Shown: positions 1 through 6,256 of the stretch, piece after piece
Numbering within the stretch: position 1 is the first letter of the stretch
How the letters are laid out: the number at the start of each line of letters is the position of its first letter
Origin: Candidatus Saccharimonadota bacterium
Lineage (GTDB): Bacteria; Patescibacteriota; Saccharimonadia; Saccharimonadales; Saccharimonadaceae
NCBI GenBank assembly: GCA_002861585.1
Contig: PJQJ01000015.1
Location: forward strand, 1,180 to 11,950
Length of the DNA stretch: 10,771 nt
Direction: 5' to 3'
The notes under the pieces: generated by a model
Database searches by the model: none
What the model was told of the DNA's origin: nothing
What the model saw: only the letters and a program-made list of their open reading frames with translations
Made by a program: the position numbers and the translations under genes

Positions 1-130
1 CCTTTGGTGCGTTATCTTGACGCACTACCGCTTCAGGTGTTTTGCTTATATTCCACTGAGCATATGCAGTCACTCCCACAAAGACTGCGACAACTACCGC
101 GAGAGCCACAAGCAAGTGTTTTCTTTTCAT
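1..130 (-). CDS. N-terminus of an exported or membrane-anchored protein (partial)
   Basis: The first 43 codons of a minus-strand gene run off the left edge. The protein begins MKRKHLLVALAVVVAVFVGV, a short basic stretch followed by a hydrophobic segment (about residues 5-23) ending near AYAQW, so it is either a signal peptide or a membrane anchor. The visible mature part is polar (NISKTPEAVVRQDNAPK). There is no internal stop in the frame. The ATG at 130-128 is favoured because a TATCAT hexamer lies exactly 6 nt before it, as at most other genes here. The function cannot be told from so little sequence. Confidence 0.7.
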   Translation of the reverse strand, partial: MKRKHLLVALAVVVAVFVGVTAYAQWNISKTPEAVVRQDNAPK

Positions 131-136
131 AATTGA

Positions 137-142
137 ATGATA
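137..142 (-). promoter_or_regulatory. -10 hexamer TATCAT of a leaderless promoter
   Basis: Minus strand TGT-TATCAT, then 6 nt, then the ATG of the partial exported-protein gene. This is the spacing seen at other starts in the window, so transcription probably begins at or within a base of the start codon. No good -35 is visible. Confidence 0.5.
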
Positions 143-214
143 ACACAGCTACTGGCGACCCTGGCGTTTGATACCATTTGTTTAACATCTTAACACTGTG
201 CAAACCGGGTAAGT

Positions 215-1288
215 TTATTGCAGAACCATCAGCGGATAGGTTTGTGGGTCTGCGATAACGAGACTTTGTAAAATACGTCGGTTCTGTTCGTGCCGAGCGC
301 TATTGGCTGCGTCTGTCGAATACGGATCCACCAGAACCTCACTAGTGGCCATGTTCCTTTTAAATGAATATTTGTCAGACGACCAAATCACAGTTGTACC
401 CGCAATGGCAAAATATTTTTGATCCACCAGCTCTATCCCCTTGTGTTCTATAGCAAGTACCTGCTCATGTAGATAGATCCGATTACCGTTGAATTCGGAT
501 TCGAGCGTGCAAGAATAGGTACCGCCCTGTGTCTTCCACGGATTGTATTGGTACCCATTGCTGCAGTCGGGCATGGGATAATTACCACTAAACTTGTATT
601 CGTATAGCGATTTCCACTTGTTCCTATTGTTAACTGGTTGCTTAAAATCGATGCTGACGCCTTCTGAATGCCCGCTATAATTGTCACTCAGGGACCGAAT
701 ATATGATACTTTTGGTAGATCCGGTGATGCAGCAGGAATATAAATATCATAACCTGCGTTCTCCAGCCCCCATACCTGCGCTCGAATTCGACCAGCATGA
801 TACTGCGATGCACTTGCAGCCCCCATACCAACCACTAGCAATATGAAAATTACTATTCTCACGACCCTCGACAGGGAGAACACCGCTACCGCACCTAGCA
901 AAATATATACTACGCCCGCCGCTATCGCTGTTAATCCAATCCATGCCAGTGCATTAAGCTGCGGTAGAGCCAGCGCTACACCGGAAAAAATCTCAAGCAC
1001 CAGTATGATGCCAAACACCAATAAACTAATGCGACCGACCCCCTCCCTTTTTGGCAGCAACAGTAGTGATATACCGGCAGCCAAAGCAATGGAGATAGCG
1101 AGAGCAATAATTATGATCGGAAGCGTAGTACCCAAGCCCAGCATGCCTTCATATAGCGGCTCGGTCAACTTCATAATTCCCATGAAGCCGGCTGTGATCG
1201 CAACCGCAACCAGCACACCGGTCAAAAAAACTCTGAAGTAGTAATGACCTATCGTTGCAGAATAAGATTTATCAAGCATAGCGTACAT
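215..1288 (-). CDS. Membrane protein, five predicted helices plus a C-terminal exported domain, unknown function
   Basis: A 357-residue protein of no family I recognise. Hydrophobic segments at about residues 18-39, 55-78, 87-108, 112-138 and 142-160 look like five transmembrane helices. The basic loops (PKREGVGR after helix 2, SRVVR after helix 4) fit an inside N-terminus, which places residues 161-357 outside the cell. That domain is polar, rich in Tyr, Ser and Asn, and has two cysteines (C242, C260) that could form a disulphide. Neither possible start (ATG at 1288, or codon 4 at 1279) has a convincing ribosome-binding site. A small ORF upstream ends within codon 5-6, so translation may be coupled. 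The promoter is probably the TGC-TATACT at 1393-1398, just after the terminator of the neighbouring operon. Coding is well supported by length and membrane pattern; the role is unknown. Confidence 0.85.
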   Translation of the reverse strand: MYAMLDKSYSATIGHYYFRVFLTGVLVAVAITAGFMGIMKLTEPLYEGMLGLGTTLPIIIIALAISIALAAGISLLLLPKREGVGRISLLVFGIILVLEIFSGVALALPQLNALAWIGLTAIAAGVVYILLGAVAVFSLSRVVRIVIFILLVVGMGAASASQYHAGRIRAQVWGLENAGYDIYIPAASPDLPKVSYIRSLSDNYSGHSEGVSIDFKQPVNNRNKWKSLYEYKFSGNYPMPDCSNGYQYNPWKTQGGTYSCTLESEFNGNRIYLHEQVLAIEHKGIELVDQKYFAIAGTTVIWSSDKYSFKRNMATSEVLVDPYSTDAANSARHEQNRRILQSLVIADPQTYPLMVLQ

Positions 1289-1385
1289 TGTTTTTTGTAT
1301 TAATGCCTTCTAATGAATTTACAGAACCGGTAAAAGCGTGCCATTTTTTCTGAGTATTTTGGTTTTCAACTGCTATGTCTTGCAT
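1272..1385 (-). CDS. Possible 37-residue leaderless small ORF upstream of the membrane protein
   Basis: An uninterrupted frame from ATG at 1385 to TGA at 1274-1272. The product starts MQDIAVENQNTQKKWHAF, is hydrophilic, and has no recognised motif. Two features support it: the ATG lies 7 nt after the strong TGC-TATACT hexamer, where transcription should start, and its stop overlaps the beginning of the downstream membrane-protein gene (shared ATGCTTGA around 1279-1272). It may be a short real protein or an upstream ORF coupling translation. Against it, a 114-nt open frame is not rare by chance and no homologue can be checked here. Confidence 0.35.
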   Translation of the reverse strand: MQDIAVENQNTQKKWHAFTGSVNSLEGINTKNNVRYA

Positions 1386-1392
1386 GGGTGTT

Positions 1393-1398
1393 AGTATA
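1393..1398 (-). promoter_or_regulatory. Extended -10 promoter TGC-TATACT
   Basis: Minus-strand TATACT preceded by TGC, just after the operon terminator at 1405-1428. It would start a transcript near 1386 that carries the small ORF and then the membrane-protein gene. The -35 region overlaps the terminator hairpin and has no clear consensus. Confidence 0.55.
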
Positions 1399-1402
1399 GC
1401 AA

Positions 1403-1428
1403 ACAAAAAGAACCTTCAGGTTTGAAGG
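1403..1428 (-). terminator. Intrinsic terminator of the phosphotransferase/P-loop kinase operon
   Basis: Read on the minus strand: CCTTCA, a 4-nt loop, TGAAGG, then TTCTTTTT. The 6-bp stem and U-rich tail begin about 30 nt after the stop codon of the P-loop kinase gene, the expected place for operon termination. Confidence 0.75.
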
Positions 1429-1456
1429 GCCCTAATGTTGCCGACCGGAATGGGTG

Positions 1457-1990
1457 TTATCGCAACTGGATTTGAGACAGAATCTCATCAATAACCTTCT
1501 TGACTGGCTTTGTGGCGTCAATCCGAATGTAGTCATACTTGTCATAATATTCTGAAGTGCTGGCTTGCCAATCCCTAATCTGTTCTAACTCTCCTTCGTT
1601 CTTACCAAACGTATTATTGGTTCGAAACGTTATTCGAGTATGTAACGTCTCGTCATCCAAAACCAGAGCAAAGAGTTTATTAAAAAGATCGAGAAACTCC
1701 TCCTCGTTAGTAGCGACACCGCAGAGGAACACTGTTTTGCCTTGGCTCTTGTTGCTAAGGCTTTCGATAGTACTCCGCGGAAGCTTCCAAGTATGGTTGA
1801 CCCGCCATGCCAAAGTTATTTTTTTGCCTACATCTGCAGGATTTTCAACTCTTTTCCCGGATTGATTATTATAAAAACCTGCCAGCTGGTCTTCGTCGGT
1901 ACCGTATACTTCGTAACCTCGGCCCTTAAGCTCTTTATAAACTTCTGATTTACCCGCACCGGCAATTCCAGTTATATAGATTAAAGACAT
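1457..1990 (-). CDS. P-loop (AAA_33-like) small-molecule kinase
   Basis: A 177-residue cytoplasmic protein opening with MSLIYITGIAGAGKSEVYKEL. The Walker A motif GIAGAGKS spans residues 8-15, directly after the first beta strand, as in adenylate-, shikimate- and nucleoside-kinase-like P-loop enzymes. The length fits a stand-alone kinase domain. The substrate cannot be told. Its ATG lies inside the end of the upstream APH-fold gene (the shared ATGTCTTTAA gives a 10-nt overlap), so the two are cotranslated. A G-rich stretch (GGGGGG) about 9 nt before the ATG could act as a Shine-Dalgarno site, unlike the leaderless first genes. In other bacteria a single protein often carries an APH domain followed by such a P-loop domain, so this pair may be a split version of that bifunctional protein (inference). 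Termination is at 1403-1428. Confidence 0.8.
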   Translation of the reverse strand: MSLIYITGIAGAGKSEVYKELKGRGYEVYGTDEDQLAGFYNNQSGKRVENPADVGKKITLAWRVNHTWKLPRSTIESLSNKSQGKTVFLCGVATNEEEFLDLFNKLFALVLDDETLHTRITFRTNNTFGKNEGELEQIRDWQASTSEYYDKYDYIRIDATKPVKKVIDEILSQIQLR

Positions 1991-2745
1991 TCCTTAATCC
2001 CCCCTAGCCATTTAGTATCTCGCAAGCTTTCCTCTACGTCCCCTCGCGCAAAGAAGTATACCCAGGGCTCAATGCCTTGAGCTGCCTTTTCTCTAACTAG
2101 TTTTCGTTCCTCACTTTGTTGCACAAGCACAGCTTCAATCAGTTCGTTTACGCTATACATTCCGTAGGCTGAAACCAAAGTATTAAGGCGTTTTACAAAG
2201 TCAGGACGCTCCTTAAAACCAGCTTCCCTCCAACCTTCTTCGCTTCGTAAAGGTATAAAGTAGTAGGCCATCTGCGCAAGATCTTCTAGTCTTTCTCCAG
2301 GCTGCGCAAAGTCCCAGTCGATTAAACCAGTCAGTTTATCATTCTGCCATATGGTATTCCATGGCCCTAAATCACCGTGTCGAATAATCTGCCCTGGCTT
2401 TTTCTCTGTTTTGCCGACGCGCCATTCAGCGTCTGCTGGCGGTACGAAATTCACTACTACATCATGGTACTTACGGAGCAAACGACCAGCTTGCTCAACC
2501 CCTACTTTATCAAGCATAATTTTCGGCCAGGGCCTTGATGCGGCGATGCCGGGTAAAAAACTAAGAACTTCCCGTCCCCTTTCATCAAAACCAAGCACCC
2601 GAGGCGCTTCAGTAAAATTGTTATCGTTTAGATACGCTAACAGAGCATGTATTGTTGGAGTCCAAGCGCCGATGCTGCGATGAACAGAATCACCAACGCG
2701 GACAGCACTACTAACGTTTCCATATTGGAGAGGTATTTCATCCAT
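1981..2745 (-). CDS. APH-fold phosphotransferase (aminoglycoside phosphotransferase family)
   Basis: A 254-residue soluble protein with the catalytic-loop signature of the family, RHGDLGPWN (H123, D125, N130), and the metal-binding Asp in GLIDWDFAQPG (D143), followed by the usual LEDLAQMAYY helix. Asp125 would be the catalytic base and D143 would hold the Mg-ATP. It is shorter at the N-lobe than true aminoglycoside kinases (about 300 residues), and no substrate-specific feature is visible, so a resistance role should not be assumed. It is the first gene of a two-gene operon and overlaps the P-loop kinase by 10 nt. The start is fixed by TATAGT 6 nt upstream. It is transcribed divergently from the plus-strand APH/choline-kinase-like gene. 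Confidence 0.88.
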   Translation of the reverse strand: MDEIPLQYGNVSSAVRVGDSVHRSIGAWTPTIHALLAYLNDNNFTEAPRVLGFDERGREVLSFLPGIAASRPWPKIMLDKVGVEQAGRLLRKYHDVVVNFVPPADAEWRVGKTEKKPGQIIRHGDLGPWNTIWQNDKLTGLIDWDFAQPGERLEDLAQMAYYFIPLRSEEGWREAGFKERPDFVKRLNTLVSAYGMYSVNELIEAVLVQQSEERKLVREKAAQGIEPWVYFFARGDVEESLRDTKWLGGIKECL

Positions 2746-2751
2746 AACGTA

Positions 2752-2757
2752 ACTATA
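2752..2757 (-). promoter_or_regulatory. -10 hexamer TATAGT of a leaderless promoter
   Basis: Minus strand TGT-TATAGT, then TACGTT, then ATG: exactly 6 nt between hexamer and start codon of the 254-residue phosphotransferase. It is one side of a 97-bp divergent promoter region. Confidence 0.65.
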
Positions 2758-2830
2758 ACAAAAATGACCTCTTATTAACGAAGTCCCTATAAGTAGTAAG
2801 TAATTCCGAGTGTTATTAGATTAGCGTCTG

Positions 2831-2836
2831 TATACT
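2831..2836 (+). promoter_or_regulatory. -10 hexamer TATACT of a leaderless promoter
   Basis: TATACT, then TGGAGT, then the ATG at 2843, again a 6-nt gap. The intervening TGGAG could be mistaken for a Shine-Dalgarno site, but it touches the ATG too closely to work as one. No clear -35. Confidence 0.65.
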
Positions 2837-2842
2837 TGGAGT

Positions 2843-3805
2843 ATGGAGCTATTGCCTGAAATTAACGCGTATTTAGATGAAACAAAACCCCTCGGCTTAC
2901 AAGATTATCATGTAAGTGAGCTAGGAAGGGGCGAATATAACATCAATTATCTAATTGAAGCACCAGACAAAAAGCTGGTACTTCGGGTGAGCATCTCGCA
3001 ATTATCAGGTGCGAAAGACCAGCTCAAGCAGGAATATGAAGTATTAGACTATCTGAAGGGGCAAGGCATTGCTCCAGAAGCTTACTATCTGGATATGGAG
3101 GGTTTTCGTTACCCAGTACTATTAGAAGAGTTTATTGAAGGTAAACCAGTGACAGAATTAGATGGAGCTACGCTATCTAATATTGGTCGAGCAATCGGCG
3201 CTATCAATAATGTAGCTATAACAGAACCACACCCATTTGAGGTTCGAAGAATTGATTACGGCCACGATATTGATATCCAAGAGCAAGTTCTGAATTCGAT
3301 TACAGCTACCAATGAGAACGAAGAGTCGCTGACATTAGCCAAACGCTACGTTGGTCAGGCTCGTACGCTCCTGGGTTCATTACATCCTGCTGCACCAACA
3401 ATGCTTATACGCCGAGATGCTAACCCCACTAATTTCATACTTACAAATGATAGCGTAAAGATGGTCGACTGGGAGATTACACGCGTTGACGACCCGACTA
3501 TTACCCTCGCTAGTTTTATAAATGAAGTTGCCCTGTACGACGTTCTTAATCTACAGCCGACAGAAAGAGACATAGAGATAGTAAAGAGGGCATTCGTAGA
3601 GGTTTGTGATATACCAGACTTTGAAACACTACTAGGCAGTCGGCTCATCCTGGAACAACTTGGGGGACTAGTGTGGGGGTTAGAGCGCATTAATAATCTT
3701 AAGCACATGCACATCCCACCCGTTGACCATAAAAAGAAAATGGAATGGTACAACAAAGTGGTTCTTAAGTCAGCAGCTGCGCTAGATGAATCACTTACTG
3801 CATAA
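2843..3805 (+). CDS. APH/choline-kinase-like phosphotransferase with an altered catalytic loop
   Basis: A 320-residue soluble protein of the kinase-like APH/choline kinase superfamily. The N-lobe has a glycine-containing turn (ELGRGEYNINYLIEA, about 26-40) and LVLRVS (45-50), with Arg48 where many relatives have the ATP-binding Lys or Arg. E65 is a candidate partner. The C-lobe loop reads MLIRRDANPTNFIL: D192 and N197 are in place, but the usual first His of HxDxxxxN is Arg190. VDWE supplies the metal-binding Asp (D209). The intact Asp, Asn and Asp suggest an active enzyme despite the His change. The substrate is unknown. It is the only large plus-strand gene in the left two thirds and is divergent from the 254-residue phosphotransferase. 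The start is set by TATACT 6 nt upstream. It converges on the cupin gene. Confidence 0.85.
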   Translation: MELLPEINAYLDETKPLGLQDYHVSELGRGEYNINYLIEAPDKKLVLRVSISQLSGAKDQLKQEYEVLDYLKGQGIAPEAYYLDMEGFRYPVLLEEFIEGKPVTELDGATLSNIGRAIGAINNVAITEPHPFEVRRIDYGHDIDIQEQVLNSITATNENEESLTLAKRYVGQARTLLGSLHPAAPTMLIRRDANPTNFILTNDSVKMVDWEITRVDDPTITLASFINEVALYDVLNLQPTERDIEIVKRAFVEVCDIPDFETLLGSRLILEQLGGLVWGLERINNLKHMHIPPVDHKKKMEWYNKVVLKSAAALDESLTA

Positions 3806-3910
3806 TATCAGTGCTTTTTTAGAACTTTAATATTGATAATATCAAGTCATCTAGAAGCTGGAGAGTATAAACGGACTCATCTTTCGACAGGTCTTTTTGG
3901 TTGGAGGTTA

Positions 3911-3925
3911 CAATAGGCACTATTG
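3911..3925. other. Perfect 6-bp hairpin just past the cupin stop codon
   Basis: CAATAG-GCA-CTATTG, a perfect stem with a 3-nt loop, starting 9 nt beyond the cupin stop on the minus strand. Neither strand has a U-run right after it, so it is not a standard intrinsic terminator. It may mark or protect an mRNA end in the spacer between convergent genes. The rest of this 128-bp spacer shows only weak AT-rich dyads. Confidence 0.35.
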
Positions 3926-3933
3926 AATTTAGG

Positions 3934-4251
3934 TTAAGCGCCGAATGCAGGCTGGTTTACTACAACCGCTTCAAATGTACCGCCAAAGTGATATTCAGAA
4001 CCTTTTGAAATAAAAACACTATCACCTGCGTTAACTTTCGCTGTTTCTCCTTCGATGGTGATATCTAGTTCTCCATCAATAACATAATATATACGGTCAT
4101 ACTGGGTTGTTTCTAGTTCCTTATGCTGTTTTGCCGTATTGATCGCTAGCGAGACGTTGGGTGATAAGTCTTTTGTTATATAATTTCGAGCTTGGTAGGT
4201 TTCAGCAATTTCACGAACAGTTGAGTCTGAGTTTCTGATAATTTTATACAT
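3934..4251 (-). CDS. Small single-domain cupin protein
   Basis: A 105-residue cytoplasmic protein with the cupin beta-barrel pattern. The first conserved motif region is around YDRIYYVIDGELDITIEGE (about residues 51-69), with the G-x-hydrophobic turn typical of cupins. The second is around GDSVFISKGSEYHFGGTFEAV (about 76-96), ending in a hydrophobic strand. Full metal-binding sets of the first motif (HxHxxxxE) are not evident, as the first His pair is missing, so it may bind no metal or a different ligand. Single cupins of this size serve as isomerases, epimerases, dioxygenases or simple ligand-binding proteins, and no choice can be made here. It is transcribed alone from TATAAT 6 nt upstream. 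Confidence 0.8.
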   Translation of the reverse strand: MYKIIRNSDSTVREIAETYQARNYITKDLSPNVSLAINTAKQHKELETTQYDRIYYVIDGELDITIEGETAKVNAGDSVFISKGSEYHFGGTFEAVVVNQPAFGA

Positions 4252-4257
4252 CTTTAA

Positions 4258-4263
4258 ATTATA
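4258..4263 (-). promoter_or_regulatory. Consensus -10 TATAAT of a leaderless promoter
   Basis: Minus strand TATAAT, then TTAAAG, then the cupin ATG: a perfect hexamer with the same 6-nt spacing. No preceding TGn and no obvious -35. Confidence 0.7.
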
Positions 4264-4297
4264 TCTTAAAATTCTGAGTCATTTGATCATAGCAAGG

Positions 4298-4325
4298 AAA
4301 AAGCAGATCGGATAATCAATTGTTC
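4298..4325 (-). repeat. Diverged copy (A) of the dispersed tRNA-terminator-like repeat
   Basis: On the plus strand it shares AAAAAGCAGATCGGAT with copy C at 6134-6173 (AAAAGACAGATCGGAT), followed by TCAAyTGT and TTC in both. It lies about 30 nt after the stop of the minus-strand gene ending at 4356. Its minus-strand reading ends in a U-run (CTTTTT), so it may be a decayed terminator. Confidence 0.5.
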
Positions 4326-4355
4326 AACTGATTGGCATTATAGATGTTATTACAG

Positions 4356-4823
4356 CTATGGTGAGACCTGAGAACTTTGATTAACAATAAATTCGCAGTG
4401 CTCGTCTGTCTTCGATAATAAACTAAGATAAGATCCGCTTTCAGAAGTTGCCAGACTATGAGTAAGGCATATAGGATTATCCCGCTGATTATTCCATGCG
4501 CTATATCTGCCGTCCTCAGCATCATATGCTTTCCAGCCTTGCTCGTGCAATGTTTTCTGTAACGCAGGCCAATATTGGTCCGATTTAAAGTATAGGAAAA
4601 TTGATCTTTCGCAGTGTGCGGCACCTTTGCCGTCGGTGTAGCAGCCCTTGTCGTTTTCGCTCCTTTGTTTAGCGTCTTTAGGCAGTGCTAATTCTTTTTC
4701 AACCCTTTGAAGTTGAACCATTTCAGGGCTAGATTTATTGATTATCTCTAATTTATTCAAAATATAGTAAAAACTCGGCAAGGCAAGGACAGACAAGATG
4801 ATTATAATAATTTTTCTTTTCAT
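4356..4823 (-). CDS. Membrane-anchored or secreted small protein with four cysteines, unknown
   Basis: A 155-residue protein starting MKRKIIIIILSVLALPSFYY: a basic N-terminus and one hydrophobic segment (about 4-22), so it is exported and possibly stays anchored. The mature part is polar, with cysteines at 61, 71, 119 and 143. The first two (C61, C71) sit in a short Gly-rich loop, and the even number suggests two disulphides. No lipobox and no known domain are recognised. It lies upstream of the cupin and downstream of another small anchored protein (4889-5245) on the same strand, each with its own promoter-like hexamer. The start is supported by TGC-TAAGCT 6 nt upstream, a weak match. Confidence 0.75.
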   Translation of the reverse strand: MKRKIIIIILSVLALPSFYYILNKLEIINKSSPEMVQLQRVEKELALPKDAKQRSENDKGCYTDGKGAAHCERSIFLYFKSDQYWPALQKTLHEQGWKAYDAEDGRYSAWNNQRDNPICLTHSLATSESGSYLSLLSKTDEHCEFIVNQSSQVSP

Positions 4824-4829
4824 AATTTC

Positions 4830-4835
4830 AGCTTA
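4830..4835 (-). promoter_or_regulatory. Weak -10-like hexamer TAAGCT
   Basis: Minus strand TGC-TAAGCT, then GAAATT, then ATG. The TGn extension and 6-nt spacing match the other leaderless starts, but the hexamer is poor. Confidence 0.35.
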
Positions 4836-4888
4836 GCAGAAACCAACTATTGAAGTTATATAAACTATCGCATTCAAGAAAGGTTAAA

Positions 4889-5245
4889 TTACTCTGTGAT
4901 AGAAGTAATCACACCATCTTTATCGACAGTGATGCGAACAACGCTTTTTTGTTCTTTAGCCTTTTCGATTTTTTTGGCAATCTGCTCGCTTCGCTCAGCT
5001 TCATCCCGTCCATCCCAACCGGGAGCATAATATGTAATCACCTCACCTGATGCAGGCTGAAAAGTTACTTCATATGGCCCACAGCTTGAAGACGGAATAT
5101 CCATTGTGCATCCGCGAAAGGGTACTGTTCTGGTTATCCTACCCTCGATTGATTGAGACATTAGAGTCAAGGTAATCAAAACTACTATTCCCAGCAAAAC
5201 AACACCCAGTGATAAGGAGATAATCATTTTTTTGTTTAACTTCAT
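4889..5245 (-). CDS. Small membrane-anchored protein, unknown
   Basis: A 118-residue protein with a basic N-terminus (MKLNKKM) and one strong hydrophobic helix (about residues 7-29), then a polar domain with two cysteines (C46, C55) in a loop rich in Ser, Pro and Gly. A charged helical stretch (about 80-100) precedes a last strand pair (SVVRITVDKDGVITSI). The layout suggests a single-pass protein with a small folded domain outside the cell. No family is recognised. It resembles its neighbour at 4356-4823 in build (short anchor plus Cys-containing domain) but not in sequence. The start is firmly set by TGC-TATACT 6 nt upstream. Confidence 0.75.
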   Translation of the reverse strand: MKLNKKMIISLSLGVVLLGIVVLITLTLMSQSIEGRITRTVPFRGCTMDIPSSSCGPYEVTFQPASGEVITYYAPGWDGRDEAERSEQIAKKIEKAKEQKSVVRITVDKDGVITSITE

Positions 5246-5251
5246 GCGGCA

Positions 5252-5257
5252 AGTATA
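5252..5257 (-). promoter_or_regulatory. Extended -10 TGC-TATACT of a leaderless promoter
   Basis: Minus strand TTGC-TATACT, 6 nt, ATG. One of the best examples of the motif shared across the window. Confidence 0.7.
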
Positions 5258-5332
5258 GCAATAAAGCTACTGAAATTAGCATTGTTTACTATGATTATTT
5301 TTGCTGCTGAAATTCAGTATGCCTAAGAGCAT

Positions 5333-5376
5333 AGCCACGAAAAAAGCTGATCAAATAATTATCTGTTTTAGCTGGG
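5333..5376 (-). repeat. Diverged copy (B) of the tRNA-Lys terminator repeat
   Basis: On the plus strand AGCCACGAAAAAAGC is identical to 9240-9254 at the tRNA-Lys terminator. The match continues with diverged GA.CAAAT and then CTGTTTT. It lies between the C39-like gene (stop 5428) and the promoter at 5252-5257, oriented so that the U-run (TTTTTT, minus strand) follows the C39-like gene. The stem has decayed compared with the tRNA copy. Confidence 0.6.
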
Positions 5377-5408
5377 TCAGACGGGGTCGATCACGTTCCG
5401 CGACCCAG
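5372..5408 (-). terminator. Hairpin after the C39-like gene, related to the 88-bp element's first hairpin
   Basis: CTGGGTC (5372-5378) pairs with GACCCAG (5402-5408). An alternative inner stem, GGGTC/GACCC, uses 5384-5388. The inner part (CACGTTCCGCGACCC) resembles the first hairpin of the 88-bp elements at the tRNA locus. It starts 20 nt after the C39-like stop and is followed on the minus strand by repeat copy B with its U-run. Together they probably end that transcript. Confidence 0.5.
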
Positions 5409-5427
5409 TAGGTTGACGAGTGTTTAT

Positions 5428-6075
5428 CTATGCTCGTTTAAAGGCAAATATAGAGTATGAATTGCCAAACTCTTTCCAAGCTTGTTCTAATAATTCCCAC
5501 GTAACAACTTGATTGGGTTTATTTCCATTATTACCATCAGGATTATGAATAGTTACATTAGTTTCATCGTAGCCAATAACTAAAACAACGTGTCCCAAAT
5601 ATCCTGGTATGCCAGCGATAGCATTTTCGTTAACCTCTAGCATGACTAGCCAGCCATCGTCTAGGAAGTTCTGAATATCTTTACGAGTACCCCTTCGCTG
5701 CTCTAATGGCAATCCCTTAGCGAGATAGCGCTTCACTCGATCAGCTTCCAGGGGTAGATTACTATTCTCAATTTGCCAGTCGAGAGCCTCTTTATCCAGG
5801 ACAGTTGCCAGATACTCCTTAGGATTTGCGGCGAATTGACGTTGATCAAAGTCTTCTATCCAATGAGTCTGAAATCCTAGTTCATCAAGACTCAACATCA
5901 TTTGCGCTTTCCATGTACCCATACCAGATACATAGCCGCACAGCTCTTCTACTCCTTGCATTGTAAACTTCCGTTGCGGCATGAAGTAACCCAGTACCAT
6001 GGCCATCACCGCAGGTACGCACTTATCACTGGGGTTTTCGTCGTTGCCCACGAATGGCACGTTAAACGTTTTCAT
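5428..6075 (-). CDS. C39-like papain-fold peptidase or related Cys protein
   Basis: A 215-residue protein with the layout of the peptidase C39-like family. A Cys near the N-terminus at the start of a helix (DKCVPAVMAMVLGYF, C19) is followed by a His in a beta strand (GYLGHVVLVIGYDE, H162) and an Asp soon after (IHNPDGNNG, D180), giving a plausible Cys-His-Asp triad. A GMGTW motif (51-55) precedes the helix that packs against the active site. There is no signal peptide, membrane segment or ABC transporter domain, so it is not a bacteriocin-processing exporter and probably acts in the cytoplasm or leaves by an unrecognised route. The substrate is unknown. The start is set by TGC-TATAGT 6 nt upstream. 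Confidence 0.75.
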   Translation of the reverse strand: MKTFNVPFVGNDENPSDKCVPAVMAMVLGYFMPQRKFTMQGVEELCGYVSGMGTWKAQMMLSLDELGFQTHWIEDFDQRQFAANPKEYLATVLDKEALDWQIENSNLPLEADRVKRYLAKGLPLEQRRGTRKDIQNFLDDGWLVMLEVNENAIAGIPGYLGHVVLVIGYDETNVTIHNPDGNNGNKPNQVVTWELLEQAWKEFGNSYSIFAFKRA

Positions 6076-6081
6076 AGTCTA

Positions 6082-6087
6082 ACTATA
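6082..6087 (-). promoter_or_regulatory. Extended -10 TGC-TATAGT of a leaderless promoter
   Basis: Minus strand TTGC-TATAGT, then TAGACT, then ATG: 6-nt gap. TTCGAG 17 nt further upstream is a weak -35 candidate. Confidence 0.65.
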
Positions 6088-6133
6088 GCAAATGTTTTTC
6101 CCCACTCGAATCAGGACGCCTCGATTATTGCCA

Positions 6134-6173
6134 TTAAAAGACAGATCGGATGGTCAACTGTATTCGTGGAGGG
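6134..6173 (-). repeat. Diverged copy (C) of the tRNA-terminator-like repeat with a tRNA-like 3' end
   Basis: The plus strand has AAAAGACAGATCGGATGGTC, then AACTGT, then CGTGGAGGGC. The last ten bases are identical to the junction of tRNA-Lys 3' end, CCA and terminator at 9277-9286. Oriented on the minus strand it reads CCCTCCACGAA, a stem region, CTGTCTTTT, and lies downstream of the APH-fold gene ending at 6257, so it could terminate that gene. Confidence 0.55.
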
Positions 6174-6256
6174 CTATCCGAAGCTATCAGAACAAGAATT
6201 GAAATCAGTGAAGAATAATTTACCGCTTATTTGAATGGTCAAAATATCCTTTGGTC

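Noticed and set aside
843..1241. 132-codon plus-strand frame opposite the membrane-protein gene
   Set aside because: It lies within the minus-strand coding region for transmembrane helices and has no start signal; a shadow frame.
3871..3897. Minus strand CGAAAGATGAGTCCG resembles pieces of a hammerhead ribozyme core
   Set aside because: The pieces are in the wrong order (GAAA before GATGAG) and lack stems in the required places, so no hammerhead can fold.
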